Positions 20,363-32,448 of a DNA stretch of 64,000 nt are shown piece after piece. Position 1 is the stretch's first letter. Every line of letters begins with the position of its first letter. A program made the translations under genes and the position numbers. Below the pieces are notes generated by a model. The model saw only the letters and a list, made by a program, of their open reading frames with translations, was not told the origin of the DNA and ran no database searches. Source of the stretch: Stenocarpella maydis (taxonomy: Eukaryota; Ascomycota; Sordariomycetes; Diaporthales; Diaporthaceae); NCBI GenBank assembly GCA_002270565.1, contig NQMI01000002.1, forward strand, positions 310,001-374,000. Reading direction: 5' to 3'.

Positions 20363-23300
20363 TCTACCACCAGCGTCTCAAACAATCTGTGGGTGCAGTT
20401 TCGTGAGGTGCCAAAATGAGCAGAATCCCTCAGCTGTATTGAGTTTTGGGTAGCCTCGGAATTCACCAGCAGGTGGCGAGTTTCCCCTACTTCGTGTTGG
20501 GGGTCCCGCCTTCTACCAGGGTCGAGAGCTGACCCGTATGCGCGGGGTGGGGTCACGGTAAGCAACAACACCGCCACGGCGTGGTCTCGGGCAGGAACAA
20601 AGTGCGAGGTCAAATGTGGTGAGGCGATGGAGCTGCACGGCGCGGGGAACGGGCAGTACTCGGATGGAATCTCTCTCTGTGTGTGCTCCTCAACCCGCCA
20701 TTGCCAGGCTGATCAGCCCGGTTCGGCGTCGGTGCGGCTTCGCGGGACGGAGGTTCTCGGCTCTCGACTCTCGGGATAAGAGCTGAAGCTAGTGAGCGAA
20801 AAGGTTCCTAGGCAGGCCCGGACCGGAAGGCGTTCCCGGCTCTGGCCTCTGCGGACAAAGAACAAAGGACGTTCTAGGGAGAGCTTGAACAGCTTCCTCC
20901 GGCGCGGATCCGGGGAAAGGCGGGGTGTTGGGTTGGAAGGAGGCCTGGGCGAGGCCGGACCAGTGCGAGCTCTTGCAAGAGCTGTTGTTGTTGTTGCTTG
21001 TTGTTGCTTGCTTGCCGTAGGATGGCGGGAGAAGCTGGGCAGCCCAGAAACTTTGGCTTCGGGCAGATGATGAGATGGACGAGTTGTAATACAATTCTGG
21101 TGAATCCATGTCAGCGTCAATGCCGGCGTCAGCGAGGCACTTACAGACAAAACGGCGCGGGCTAAGGGTAGATTTCGGCATGGCAGTTTGGGGACTGATA
21201 AGACATGGCATTCTGCTCGGCTAAGGAGGGCGGGGTTACACCAGTGATCTTGTTACCTCGTTGTCTCTTTGTTGCGCGGCTCGTGGTCACACGCAGGCAG
21301 ATGGATGGACGGATGGGCAGTAGGAGGAAGATGTCACGACGATACGACAGGAGTGACACAGGAAGATCAAAGTGGTGATTAGAAGGTGGAATCGAGTCAA
21401 GACGAGGGGCAGAATGTGAGAGAAGGCCAACGGGGAGAGGTTCGACAAGTTTTAAAAAAGAAGGGTCCTTCTGCACCGACGCTGGTGGCTGCTGTGCATG
21501 TGTTAGTCTGCCCACCCCTGCCTGCATCCGTCGCCCCAGACCCAGCCAGGCCAGCCAGCTCACTCACTGTCGCACCGGCTCCTCCAGCAGTTACACTAGC
21601 TGCTCAGGGTATCATGTAGTATATGATATGCCCTTTCAGGACAGCATCTTGCAACGCCATTTTCGTAGTAGCCGAGCGCGCCATAGATGCCCATGCAGGT
21701 TGGCGTGGCCACCTCCCACCTATCCTTAGCCCTATCTACGGTTTTCTTTCTGCGGCGGCATCCCACCTGAGCACGCGGGGGGCATGGGAGCAAATAGGGA
21801 TGTGACAGGCTGACAGGGTGCACACACACACACAAAACCTCTATCTAGATTGAGGGCCCAACGTCTCCCGCCCGCTCCCTCACGCGCAGCTCCGCAGGTG
21901 ACCAGCTTGTGTGGCCCGCGTGGTCTGCCCACCCACGCCGTCCGTGACCCCCAAGGACGACATCTCCAGGCCCCTGGCGCCGCCCCATTGGCTGCTCTAT
22001 ATCGCGGGCCCAGAGGCGGGTGCCACGCTGTTCAACTGCATCAGGGTCTCCCCTTATCTTATCCGGCGGGCATCAAGAACGCTCAGGACGCATACATTCA
22101 TGGACGGACAGACTCGGGCCTTTATGCGGCACCTCACGCTACCTCACGGCGAGGCGTTGGGCCCCTCGCATTGAGCTGGGGAGCCCCGAGCAGAAACTCA
22201 CTGGTCTGTCCACGTACCCAGGTAGGTCCGCGTGCCCCGAGCGCGAACGCTTTCGTACAATGGCCTGGAGCTCCCCTGCCTCTGCCCCAGAGCGCGCGTC
22301 AGCACATGAGACAGAAGAAGAGGAGGTCATGTGGCCTCAGGGACAGCCTCAGGGTGAGGCACGACAGCGTGGCCCGGACGGTCAAACGGTCTCAACTCAT
22401 CCACGGATTAAACGTGCTGGACAGATAATATAACCCTGGCAAGAATGGACAATGAGCCTTGGGACATGATAGAAGAGGTTGAGGGGTGGCCCGTACGGAC
22501 ACCAGAACTAGAAACTTGACCATTTGTCTACCGGTGGCGGGCATCTGCTCTGACTGGTCCGTACCCTCTGTGCACCCGTTGGAGGGTGCTGCCTATTGCT
22601 GGTCCATTTGTTGCTCTTCCCAGCCGTGGGTTGCGTCTTGCTTTGGTGGTAGTATAGTTCTGTTTTCCTACACTAGCCTGCGATCCTACCCGGGGCTCTG
22701 GGCCAAGAGGACGTCGGGGAATCCGGCTTCGAGGAGAAGCCTTGCCCGCTTGCGACGACTGCGGGGTACAGCGGGGTCTTTGGAGGAGGGGCTGCGGTCC
22801 GCCGTCCGTCAAATTGTCTCTATCTACACTACTACATGGTGGGGCATGTTCGGCGGGGTACATGGTGTATAGTGTCATATGTACTGCCAGACTCCTGCTA
22901 TACCCTTGGGCAAGACTGTGCATCACTAGCCAGTATCTAATGTGAGAGATGCTCTCTTATCAGACTGGATGCTGTGGACTTCCGGCCTTGGGGCGATGCT
23001 GCTTGTAGTTGCTGAGACTCTAACAACGTGGCTGTCAGACGTGGATACTGGTGTTCGGGACCCGAGGAGGAGCACTCCTGCAGCACATATTCGACAGAAG
23101 GTAGACGAAGTAAACACATTATTTGCTCTTTTCTATGCCCAGTATCACAGTAATACGTGGACAGAGAACGAGTCGTGCACCGTCCCAAGAAACCTGATGG
23201 TCTTCTCCGGGCGGCCAATGTGAGCTCACATACACCTAGTTACCGTGTTAGTTCCGGAACGGGGCCGGTTGGTGAGGGGGGGTTTTTGGGCCTCCGCACC

Positions 23301-25749
23301 CGCCGGGCAGATCTGAGATATTCCCAAAATATCGAGCGTGGACCGTGAGAAGGCTGATCGACGCGTGACGCCCATTATTTCTGCGGTCGTCCCTCTGGTC
23401 AGCCGGCCAGCAGCAACAATTAATCCTTGTCTGGGAGATGTTGCCTGTTTGTGAAACCTGGTGGAGCGGGATCCGCTGACACTACTTGTGCTTGTCGGGG
23501 ATCTGCACATGCATTCTCCTGTACTTAGTCCGTGTTGTGTGAGTAGTCTGAAAGCTAGACGCACGGGCAGAAACTGCCTCCCGTGACCCTATTCGCGTCT
23601 TGGTAGCAGGGCAGCAGCTTGTCTCAGCTCTTATCTACTATCCGGGCCGAGTGGTGACCCTTGGTATTAGGGGTCAGGTCTCTTGACAGCTTGTCTTGGG
23701 ACCGTTGGTTACATTTCGCTAAGGTCCAAGATGTCTTTGACATTGTCCAAGCAGGATATCGACACCGGGTGCTTGTTCAGTAGTGTACTGTTACTCTTCC
23801 CGGCGTCGGAGGCCAGACGTAGCATTCGATAGTTGATCACAAGGCCACGCGCGGGACTATCACACCCCTCTGTGAACATTTTGCCAAATGATTTGCAGAG
23901 GTGATGGAGCAAGCACAGTCTCCAGGGTGCCCATTTGGGTGGCGAGCCATCGTCAGAAGTTGGGCCCGCCCTCGGCCTACGGGCCAAGTTCGTGATGCTG
24001 AAGGCCAGATGTTTGCTCCTGTACAACTGCACAAGCTGAGGGCCGAGCGGACCAGCTCGATCTTCAGCACCGGGAGGGACGATAAGATTGGCCCTGTCCT
24101 ACATCGTACAAGGCCAAGTGGCGGCGGTAAGGGAATCCAAAGCTCAGGGTCTTGGCGGCTGCAGAGGCATCGGACGAGTGCATCGGACGAGTGCACCTCC
24201 TCAGTCGGTCTCGCTCTTTCACGTGTTAATGGCACTGTGTCCGCTCTAGTTAGCCATTCAGCCCAGTTCGCGAGTAAGGAAGGGGGACGGAATACGGCTC
24301 TCATCTGCCCCACTGGCTGGTCAGCTGGTCTTGTTCTGATCATCAGCATCATGGGAGATGCAGAGTACTGTCCAAAAGAGACAAGACCCCAAGGGTGGTT
24401 TGCCCCTTGCCCCCCAAGACCCTCCTTCAAACGGGCTTCACCTGGTTTGGACCTTGTGAGGATGACGGCCTCCTCAATTGTGTCTGTCCTGTCTGCTGGG
24501 CTCGTTCCAGGAGTGGACACTGTCCTCATACTGTATCCGAGGTCTGTTGAGGGCACAAGTTCCAGAAGCTGAGAGGACCCAGGCTAAGGTATGCCTGGTC
24601 TGCCTAGTCGCCTGGCTACAAAGCGACTCGCTCGTCCCTGGACACCGCGCGGGACTGCAAAGCCTCTTCTCTTGCGTGTCGCCTCGACAAGCCACAAAAA
24701 CTTGTCGGTATGGCGGCCGTAACCAGTACAGGATAACTTAGTGCCCAGGTGAATTCAATAGAGTTTCCCACCTGCATTTGCTCCAAGGCTTATTGCACTG
24801 TATCTACACCGCGTCCTGCGCCTTCGGTCCTCCCAGCTTGAATCCCAAGCTGTACGTACTGCTCGCTCAAACCTCCAAACTGCCGTGGCCGCCCCGAGAA
24901 TTTCGTGCACTGCTTGCATTGCATGTCAACGCTTTACTCCCTTTTCCACCACAACCTCCACCACCACCTCCTCCTCCTCCTCCTGCCTGTCCGCCCGCCC
25001 ACGAAGTTCGACCTGGCGCCTCTCCCCCCTACCTCTCCACGACTCAGATCTGCCTGCTTGTACGTGGTCTCGACACTAGACATCGGCTGTTCAACGCCCC
25101 GGCTACCGCAACACCACGACAGCAACGGGGCTCCCTCGCTAGCCCAAACCCAGCCCAACAACTTACACGCAGCCAGGGCCGACCTAGAGATAGACCAGAT
25201 TTTTGTCACAGGATTGCCCGAACGGCCTTCCATTGCTTCCATGACTGCTTCAACGCAGCAATCGAGATACCCATTAGACCGGCATTGACTTTGTTTCCAT
25301 TTCTCGTGTTCCAGTTTTGCGCTGTTGCCGTCGTGAGCAGTCAACCCATCAACCAAACCACCTCCACTGCCTCCTGCTGTCCTCTCCAGGCAGCACCACA
25401 CGCCTCTTCTCCCGGCCCCCGGAAGCCCGCCATTGCGGCCCATATTGGACGACGAGCTCCAACTGGCCTCCAGTCATCTGCCGTCCCATTGAATCCGGCA
25501 CTCCGCCCGGCTGATTGTCACCCTGAGCTCTGAACTGGTCCCAGATGCCGGCTTTCTTCGGACTCTCGCACACTCTATCCCGGTAGCATCTTTTTCTTTT
25601 TGGCTTCCCTGCCGCGGGCCTTGCGCAGTCGATCCGCCGAGACTGCATTCGACACAACCAGCGGCGACCACCACTTTCTCCTCGATCCGAAGCTACTCCC
25701 CCCTCCCCCCCGAGCCCTCCTGCTTCGACTGCACACCTCCACACCTACG
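20363..25749. other. 5.4 kb divergent region without a recognised gene
   Basis: Lies between the F-box gene (-) and the PAS kinase (+). The left about 1.2 kb looks like the F-box leader. The right about 1 kb (24750-25749) is C-rich and typical of a long PAS-kinase leader. Between about 21.6 and 24.7 kb, open frames exist on both strands (23901-24572 + and 23837-24556 -), but they overlap each other antisense and neither shows a domain or a codon-pattern difference I can trust. No terminal repeats or transposase motifs were seen. Confidence 0.4.
21097..21144 (-). other. Candidate 5'-leader intron of the F-box gene
   Basis: On the minus strand a perfect GTAAGT donor (21144) is followed by GCTGAC branch-like sequences and a CACCAG acceptor (ending 21097), 48 nt apart. 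It interrupts a short upstream frame starting at 21181 (MPKSTLSPRRFV); joining the exons makes TAA directly at the junction. Its place about 0.74 kb upstream of the F-box start suggests a leader intron. Confidence 0.45.
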
Positions 25750-28700
25750 ATGCCTAGAATACAAGAGCAGGTTCTTGATCAAGGTGGGTGCGGTCCCGCA
25801 GGGATGTGACGTTGTTGGGACACACAGCATCCTTGTGAGATCCGGACGCTGACGCCAGTGGCCTTCCTCCCAGGCTCCGACATACACCGTCACAGCAGCG
25901 GGGAAGATGGAGGCAGAAATAAGGACAAGCTCTCACCGCCCTTACAAATGCCAAAGAACAAGAGCCTTTCCAACCTGGCCCTCGCAGTACCAGACAACTC
26001 TGAGAAGGCTCGAGTGCGCATGTCCTTCGATGCTGGCCCAGCTGCTTCCGAGTATGATATCCTCGCAAGGTGAGCCCGCCCGGTCCCGTCCCTTTGGTCT
26101 AGTGCTCCGAGGCTTGCGCCTCTGCCCCGTCCCTAAACACCAAGGCACCATGCCAAAGTGACACGTGCGCGTGCCTCGGTCAAGTGTTGCGAGGCTCAGG
26201 CTCGTCAGCCTTCTGAATGCAGTATACTGCCACAGCCAAGTAGGGCCCCATGGAAGGCTTGCACAGTCTATTGTGTACCAGCTCGCAAGACGGACAATCC
26301 GGATCCTTCAACCTGGCCTGTTGACCCACCCTACCAAATCATTGTGCTCTTGTCAACACCTCTATGCGTTTGCCATGACTTTGCCTGCATCTCGTCCCCA
26401 CTCAGTCTCGCTTTTGTTGCTTTTGCCCGGGCTCCCCTTTCTCGCCGGCTAACCTGTCGAGATCTCAGATCACCCATCATGACAGACCACGACCATGGTC
26501 TGGGACTGTCAGGGCTCCGCCGAATACGTCAGTCTCAACCCGGTAGAAACGGCACGCTTGGACCTTCCAACCCTACCTCGCGAAGCCCGTCTCTGAGTCT
26601 CTCGCGGTCCACCTCGATGACCATGTTGCAGCCCCTGGCCTCGGGGCCATCGTCGCCCGCCTTCATCGATGACTTGGAGCGCTTCCCCAGCGAGTCACTA
26701 CATTCCTTCTCCTTCGCCCATCAATCCGAAGAGTTTATACACAACCGTCAAAATGTACTGAGACGTTCTATCGAGTTCATGAAGGACCGGATTGGCCGTT
26801 CCGCCGCCTCCAACCCAGCCCTAGCAAGCGCGCAGGCACGGGTGACTGGGGACATCGAAACACAAAACATGCTGGAACTTTTGGCAAAGGCGCAACTCAT
26901 GGGTGTCAACGACCCATCGCACCCTCTTGGCCCTCTAACGGGACCGGCAGATCTGTCGGGCGAGAACATGTTTGAAAAGAACTTCATTCCCAGGACCGAG
27001 AGCCCCGAGCCTGTTGAGGACCTCCACATGTCTCCGAGTGAAGCACAGCCCTCTAGCATCCATACCCGTATACAAGAAGACAAGGGGAAAAGCGCGACCC
27101 AAGACGTACGTCAGACATCTCGCAAAGGCTCGCTTTCGCCAACGCTGGGGGACGGAGACTCTTCTGAAAACTCGTCCCGGACACCGACAAACGAGAGCGG
27201 AACGACCCAGAAGACTTCGCCCCCAGAGTCCAGGAGGCCAAGCGTATTGAAACGAACCTTCACTGACACCGTTCACGCGTCGATGCAGCAAAAGCTCATG
27301 GATGCCATGGCCCAACCCTATGTCGCCGGACAGTCTGGTAACCCCGAGAGCGTCCTTTCCCCAAAGTCATCCCAATCCTTCGGCCCATCACTACACACAC
27401 CGAGCGCGAGGGGCTCGTCGGTACATGGCCACTCCAGCAGATGGGTCCCGGCTGCACAAGCGATCTTCACTACCGAAGCTAAGCCGCCATGGACGATACT
27501 CGCCGCGAATGACCTGGCCTGTCTGGTCTACGGGTTCAGGAAATCTGACTTCAAGTCCACCAGCGTCCTGGAGATCGTGCAGAAAGAGCGCAGGAGTTGG
27601 CTGGAGAACAGGCTGAAACAAGGGGAATTCGAGAGCGAAGCTGGGGCGGAGGCGGAAACTGAAGTCGCACAGCCGCCAGCGAAGGCAAAGGTATCGTCCA
27701 CCCTGTTAGGAGCGCGAGGTGGCGGCATCACAGCTAGGCTGTTGAGCAAACCAAGCTCGAGAGCACAGCCCGCAAGAGCCAGTCCGGTGACAAGACCAGA
27801 AACCTTTCACAGTGGTGATTGGCGGCCACCACGAGTGAGCGGTGGCGGACACTCGAACCACAAGAGCAACAAATCTAGAGGCGTGCTCCTCTGTGGGGAC
27901 GTCATACCTATCCAGAAACGAAACGGGGCCACCGGGTCGGCTAGCCTTTGGGTCAAGGAGAAGAGGATGGGGTTGATATGGGTGCTTGAAGAGATTCATG
28001 AAGATGTCGCCCACGTCGCCCTTGATGAGGATGGCATCGTTACCAACCTCACAGGAGAGCTGCTTTCCATATGGGGGGATGGCAGCTTGAAGCCGGGCCT
28101 GGACATCGGCAAGCTGGTCCCTCGAATCCCACGTCAAGGAATCGACCCCAGATACGGTGCAATCGACTATGCGCAAATCGCAAAGCGAAAGTATTACACT
28201 TGTCGCAACTGTGATAGGATAAACATCCCCGCAACGATCGAGCAGGTTCCAGGAAAGACGGAGCTGCGCATATCGAGCTTCCCCCACATTGCAGGTATCA
28301 TCGTTGTGGACCCGGCATCTTTGACGGTCAAGAGCTCCAACTCGGTCTTCTGCGGCGCGCTTTTTGGCCACGAACAGCCAACCGGCATGGACATCAGGTC
28401 TCTCCTGCCGGGCTTTGATAATGTGCTGCGTATACTGACCGAGCAAGATGGTCTTCTCCTTGTCGATGGGATTGTTGTTCCTGAGCACAGTTTTCGAAAG
28501 GCATACGCATTTCTCGGGCTGCGGGAAGGCCGGCCGGATGCCGCAAACAGCTTCCTGCGGCCGGAAGGACTCCCTGCCAAGCACCGCGACGGAACCGAGC
28601 TCAAGGTCGATGTTCAGATGAGGGTTGTCAAGAGCGAAAAGCAAACCATGCTGCAAGAGGAGACACTGACAGAACCAAGCGATGGGGAGTCCGCCGTCAC

Positions 28701-29944
28701 GGAGGACGAGTTCCCAGTCACGCAGACAGAGATGGTATTCGCTCTTTGGATTACTTACTCTAGGCACATCCACGCCACCAGGTCAAAACTGGGCGCTGCG
28801 TCTCCTCTACTCTCGGGGGCGGCGACGCCCCTGCGACAGCCAAGTCCGGGCCAGACTCCTGCACCGACGCCTGCAGAGCTGCACCTTTCCGACTCTGATG
28901 AGCCCAAAAAGGAGCCCAGACCCGCATCCATGTTCACTCGGTCGATCAAGGACGCTGCATTGAACGCCGCCGCAAAGATCACCGGCACCAAAGCACCCGA
29001 CAAGTCTCGGGACGAGGGCAAGCAAAACAGCCCACCTGCGCCCAAGACCGCCGACAAGGCTGCCGAGCCATCGCACAAGAAGACTATCGACGATTTCGCA
29101 ATCCTTGAAGAGATGGGTCAGGGGGCCTATGGCCAGGTAAAGCTTGCCAGATACAAAGACACCGGGAAGAAGGTGGTGCTCAAGTATGTCACAAAGAAGC
29201 GGATTCTTGTTGACACGTGGACTCGGGACCGAAAGCTCGGTACGGTCCCTCTGGAAATACATGTCCTGAATTACCTGCGGAGAGAGGGGCTTCGGCATCC
29301 CAATATTGTTGAGATGGAGGACTTTTTCGAGGACGAGGTAAACTACTACATTGAGATGGGGCCTCATGGGCTACCCGGCATGGACTTGTTCGACTACATC
29401 GAACTCCGGACAAACATGGAGGAAGACGAGTGCAGAAGCATCTTTGTCCAGGTCGCCCGGGCGGTTCACCACCTGCACGTCAAAGCGAAGGTTGTCCACC
29501 GAGATATCAAGGACGAGAACGTCGTGCTCGACGGAGAAGGGAACATCAAGCTCATTGACTTTGGAAGTGCGGCGTACATCAAGAGTGGCCCCTTTGATGT
29601 GTTCGTGGGCACTATAGGTATGTTTCCTTATCGTTCAGTCCGAGAACACATTTTCTAATCAGACATCAATAGACTACGCCGCACCGGAAGTCCTTGCCGG
29701 CAAACCTTATAATGGCAAAGAGCAGGACGTATGGGCTCTCGGGATCTTGCTCTACACCATCATCTACAAGGAGAACCCCTTCTACAGTATCGATGAGATC
29801 ATGGATCGCGACCTGCGTGTGCCCTACACAATCAGCGACGAGAGTATCGAACTCATTCGCTGCATGTTGGATCGCGATGTGGAGAGGAGATACGATATCA
29901 ATCAGGTTCTAGAGCACCCGTGGTGCCAGGTCGGGGACAACTGA
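25750..29944 (+). CDS. PSK1: PAS domain serine/threonine kinase, Psk1/2 (PASK) family (1216 aa)
   Basis: Four exons: 25750-25783, 25874-26069, 26469-29617 and 29673-29944; introns 90, 399 and 55 nt, phases agree. PAS kinases sense nutrient state and tune sugar partitioning and translation. A PAS-like domain starts near residue 402 (AIFTTEAKPPWTILAANDLACL... ending with EIVQKERRSW), and a second PAS-like stretch has FGHEQPTGMDIRSLLPGF. The kinase domain covers about 953-1211: MGQGAYGQVKLA loop, Lys in VVLKYV, HRDIKDEN (Asp1089), IDFGSA, then DYAAPEVL after the last intron. The first two exons (MPRIQEQVLDQ, then MPKNKSLSNLALAVPD) are inferred from matching phases; without them translation would start at Met81 (26479). 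The kinase family is very secure, the N-terminus less so. Confidence 0.9.
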
Positions 29945-31090
29945 AGTGCGGCGCCTTACGTGCACGAGGACGAGGCTGCTTAGAGCCGTCCACGACATAT
30001 CCTCGAGCGCTGCTCTGTGCTCAGTCTCGCGGCAAGACGCAGCGCCGGGTACGCGGGGATCAATGGCGTCCATGCCGGTGGGGCGACCATGGGAAAGATG
30101 TTGCTTTACGCACATCCGACGGTCGAAGCCAGTTGACTGCTGCGAGGAGTTGATGGCAACGAAGAGTCGCGAGGACAATGCCCGAGCAGGCAGATGAAGA
30201 CGAGATGAAGCACATGTTTCTAAAGCTTTGAAATGGGATCACAATCTCGCACCGATTGGCGAGGAACAAGATGAGAACATCGTTCTTGACACCGATGATG
30301 ATCCATACGAAGACAAATGAATGGGTGAGGTTGGATTGATACCTAGGGGAAGGACAAGATGGCGCATGTGATGAGTTGAGCACGGAACAAGGACCCAGAT
30401 GGGCCCACGGAAGCCTGACTGTGACGAGAACGGCTCGAGGACAAAATATATTCACATACACATCACTATATATCCAACAAAGACAAGCATCAGGAGTGGT
30501 TCCTGCTTAGAAAATCGGCGGAGCAGCCGCCCACTCTGGTTTGCAGATCTCTCGTGGCCGCCTCGTAATGAGTATCAGCCTGGCATCTTCCGTTGGGATG
30601 ATTCAATTGCCCAATGAGGTGGAGGAAGACTCTCCAGGGCTCGAACAGCAGTGAACGTCAGACGCAGTGCCCAGGTCATTTTTGGTCTACTCCTTACACA
30701 ACTGTTCTGGCTTGTACTGTTAACCAGAAAGAACTGTCAATGCTGATTTGTTACGCGCTCGCATGGGGCCCGGTCTGTCAACAACTAGTCATCCAGTCCC
30801 ATGCAAGCATCAAGATGGAAACTTCAGCATGAATGCATGCATCATTTCGAAGTATACAGCCATATTATACTGGAAGACGACAGCAGGACCGAGGGCTCTT
30901 GCTCGCCACGTCATTGAGCATCAGGTACATCATCAGTATATCCTCGCACCGTCCAACCCGTAGGGAAACCCAACAAAGTGCTATGTGGAGGAGTCGCGGG
31001 CGCTGTCAGTAATATGGCGCCCGGGCAGGAACGCGCAAAAAGACCAACAACCCCCAGAGGAGGCTCACGGGGCTGTTGTGACGATGTCTC
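29945..31090. other. Intergenic between PAS kinase and tRNA-Gly
   Basis: PAS kinase 3' flank and unassigned sequence. Open frames are short and antisense to one another. Nothing recognised. Confidence 0.4.
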
Positions 31091-31161
31091 TGCGCCAGCC
31101 CGGAGTCGAACCGGGGGCCCATCGATGGCAACAATGGATTTTACCGCTAAACCACTAGCGC
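31091..31161 (-). tRNA. tRNA-Gly (anticodon GCC)
   Basis: A 71-nt cloverleaf on the minus strand, no intron. The acceptor stem GCGCTAG pairs with CTGGCGC (one G-U), with discriminator A. The D-arm contains GGTTTAGCGGTAA. The anticodon stem CATTG/CGATG flanks loop TTGCCAT, giving anticodon GCC. The T-arm CCCGG TTCGACT CCGGG includes a good B box (GGTTCGACTCC). CCA is not encoded, as expected in eukaryotes. It decodes GGC/GGU glycine codons. Confidence 0.95.
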
Positions 31162-31995
31162 TTTTTGAATTCATCTGATTAGTGGGATATCGTGCCGTTG
31201 TGGTGGTTCTATATTGCAGATGCTGCTTGCGTGGACCTGGGGACCGGAAGTGATCGTGGGGTGGAGCCGGTCTGGACCAAGGTGGGTGGGGAGGAACCTG
31301 ACTCGGCTCGTCCGTCTCATACTATCGTACACTACTTGTTGTAGTACACTTGGACAGTGTGAGCGCGTATCTCGTTGCTTTCCAACCGGGGTTGTGCATT
31401 TCAAGAGGAGTCGACTCCACGGCGACCTTGGCAAGGAGAATTTTTGTTTGCCTCGAGCAATACCAAGACTAGACCGAGGACTGGACTTGGTCGAGCCCCG
31501 GCCGTGGGGGCTCCCGTGGGGAACGCTTTGCTTTGTGCATGTTTGTGCTGGCGTTCGCCTCCAGAAGATTGGACGGAACGAAAGAAAGCCTCGTGCCGGC
31601 TGCAAGTCGGGTAGCCGAAACGGCGTCGTGAAGTCCACGGCCCGAGTGAGGTGCCGTAGGGGAGCCTCATCCCGCAGCTGCCTGCAGGACGCGCCCGGGC
31701 ATGGGCCTGGACACTGGTCCATGCCCTTGAAGGAGGTGCCCTCGGCCAATGTGCCCTTGGCGACGGACCTTTTTCTTCGGCAATGACGCCGGGTGTGGCG
31801 GGAGTGCCTGACACGTATGCTGGTTGATGCTGTACGAGCAGACATGCATCAACAAGCTGCTGTCTCGGCGTCGGTCGAGATATCTGATCGTGGTGTTCGC
31901 GCCCAGTGACTGTCGGCATGGCCACCTGTCAAGACAGCCCCTGGGCTGCCTTCCGGTGCCGAGGAAAAGTACGTCGAGGGCTAGGATCTGCTCAG

Positions 31996-32043
<48 letters not shown>

Positions 32044-32448
32044 CATCTGCAGATGCGATGCTTGCTGCGGCGTGCGTGTTGTTGTTTCAATGTAGTTGAT
32101 ATGTGAAAGAGCGGAATCCTTCCGAGCGACGCGTGGGGTAAAGTATGGAAGTTGTAAGCCAAAGGGAGCTCGTTCCGCGGGTGGCTGCAGGGGGGGGGGC
32201 GGTCTTTCTTCTTCAGCCACTGATGACCTCGGCTCGGCTGCTGGGACCTGTATCTACATTGGTGCAACACCACATTCTACCTCTCTTTCTCACCATCCTG
32301 AAGAAACCCTGCACAAGCAGCCAGTCCGTCCTCTACCGTGGCTTCAAGACTTCACTAACACTCACCAAGGCACCACTCCTCGATCCTACCACCCCCGCGC
32401 CACACACATTCCCTTGGGGACGGACCCTGCTCCATCAAGTACTCCAAC
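31162..32448. other. Intergenic between tRNA-Gly and tau55-like gene
   Basis: The side next to the tRNA is its upstream flank. A TGCC microsatellite lies at 31995-32044. The last about 200 nt (from 32250) are C/A-rich and resemble a fungal leader for the gene starting at 32449. No protein gene recognised. Confidence 0.4.
31995..32044. repeat. (TGCC)n tetranucleotide microsatellite, about 12 units
   Basis: About 50 bp of uninterrupted CCTG/TGCC units ending in CTGCATCTGCAG. Purely intergenic and likely polymorphic. Confidence 0.97.

Noticed and set aside
23837..24572. Two antisense overlapping frames of 239 and 223 codons
   Set aside because: Mutual overlap shows a stop-poor GC-rich stretch; neither has recognisable motifs. 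Kept only as part of the gap finding.
27706..28773. 355-codon frame antisense to the PAS kinase
   Set aside because: Lies wholly inside the kinase gene's main exon and mirrors it; shadow frame.
31214..31845. Overlapping + and - frames of 190-224 codons beside the tRNA
   Set aside because: Antisense to each other, no family resemblance, no splice-supported extension.
31995..32044. Repeat array considered as CRISPR-like
   Set aside because: It is a simple tetranucleotide repeat in a eukaryotic genome with no spacers.
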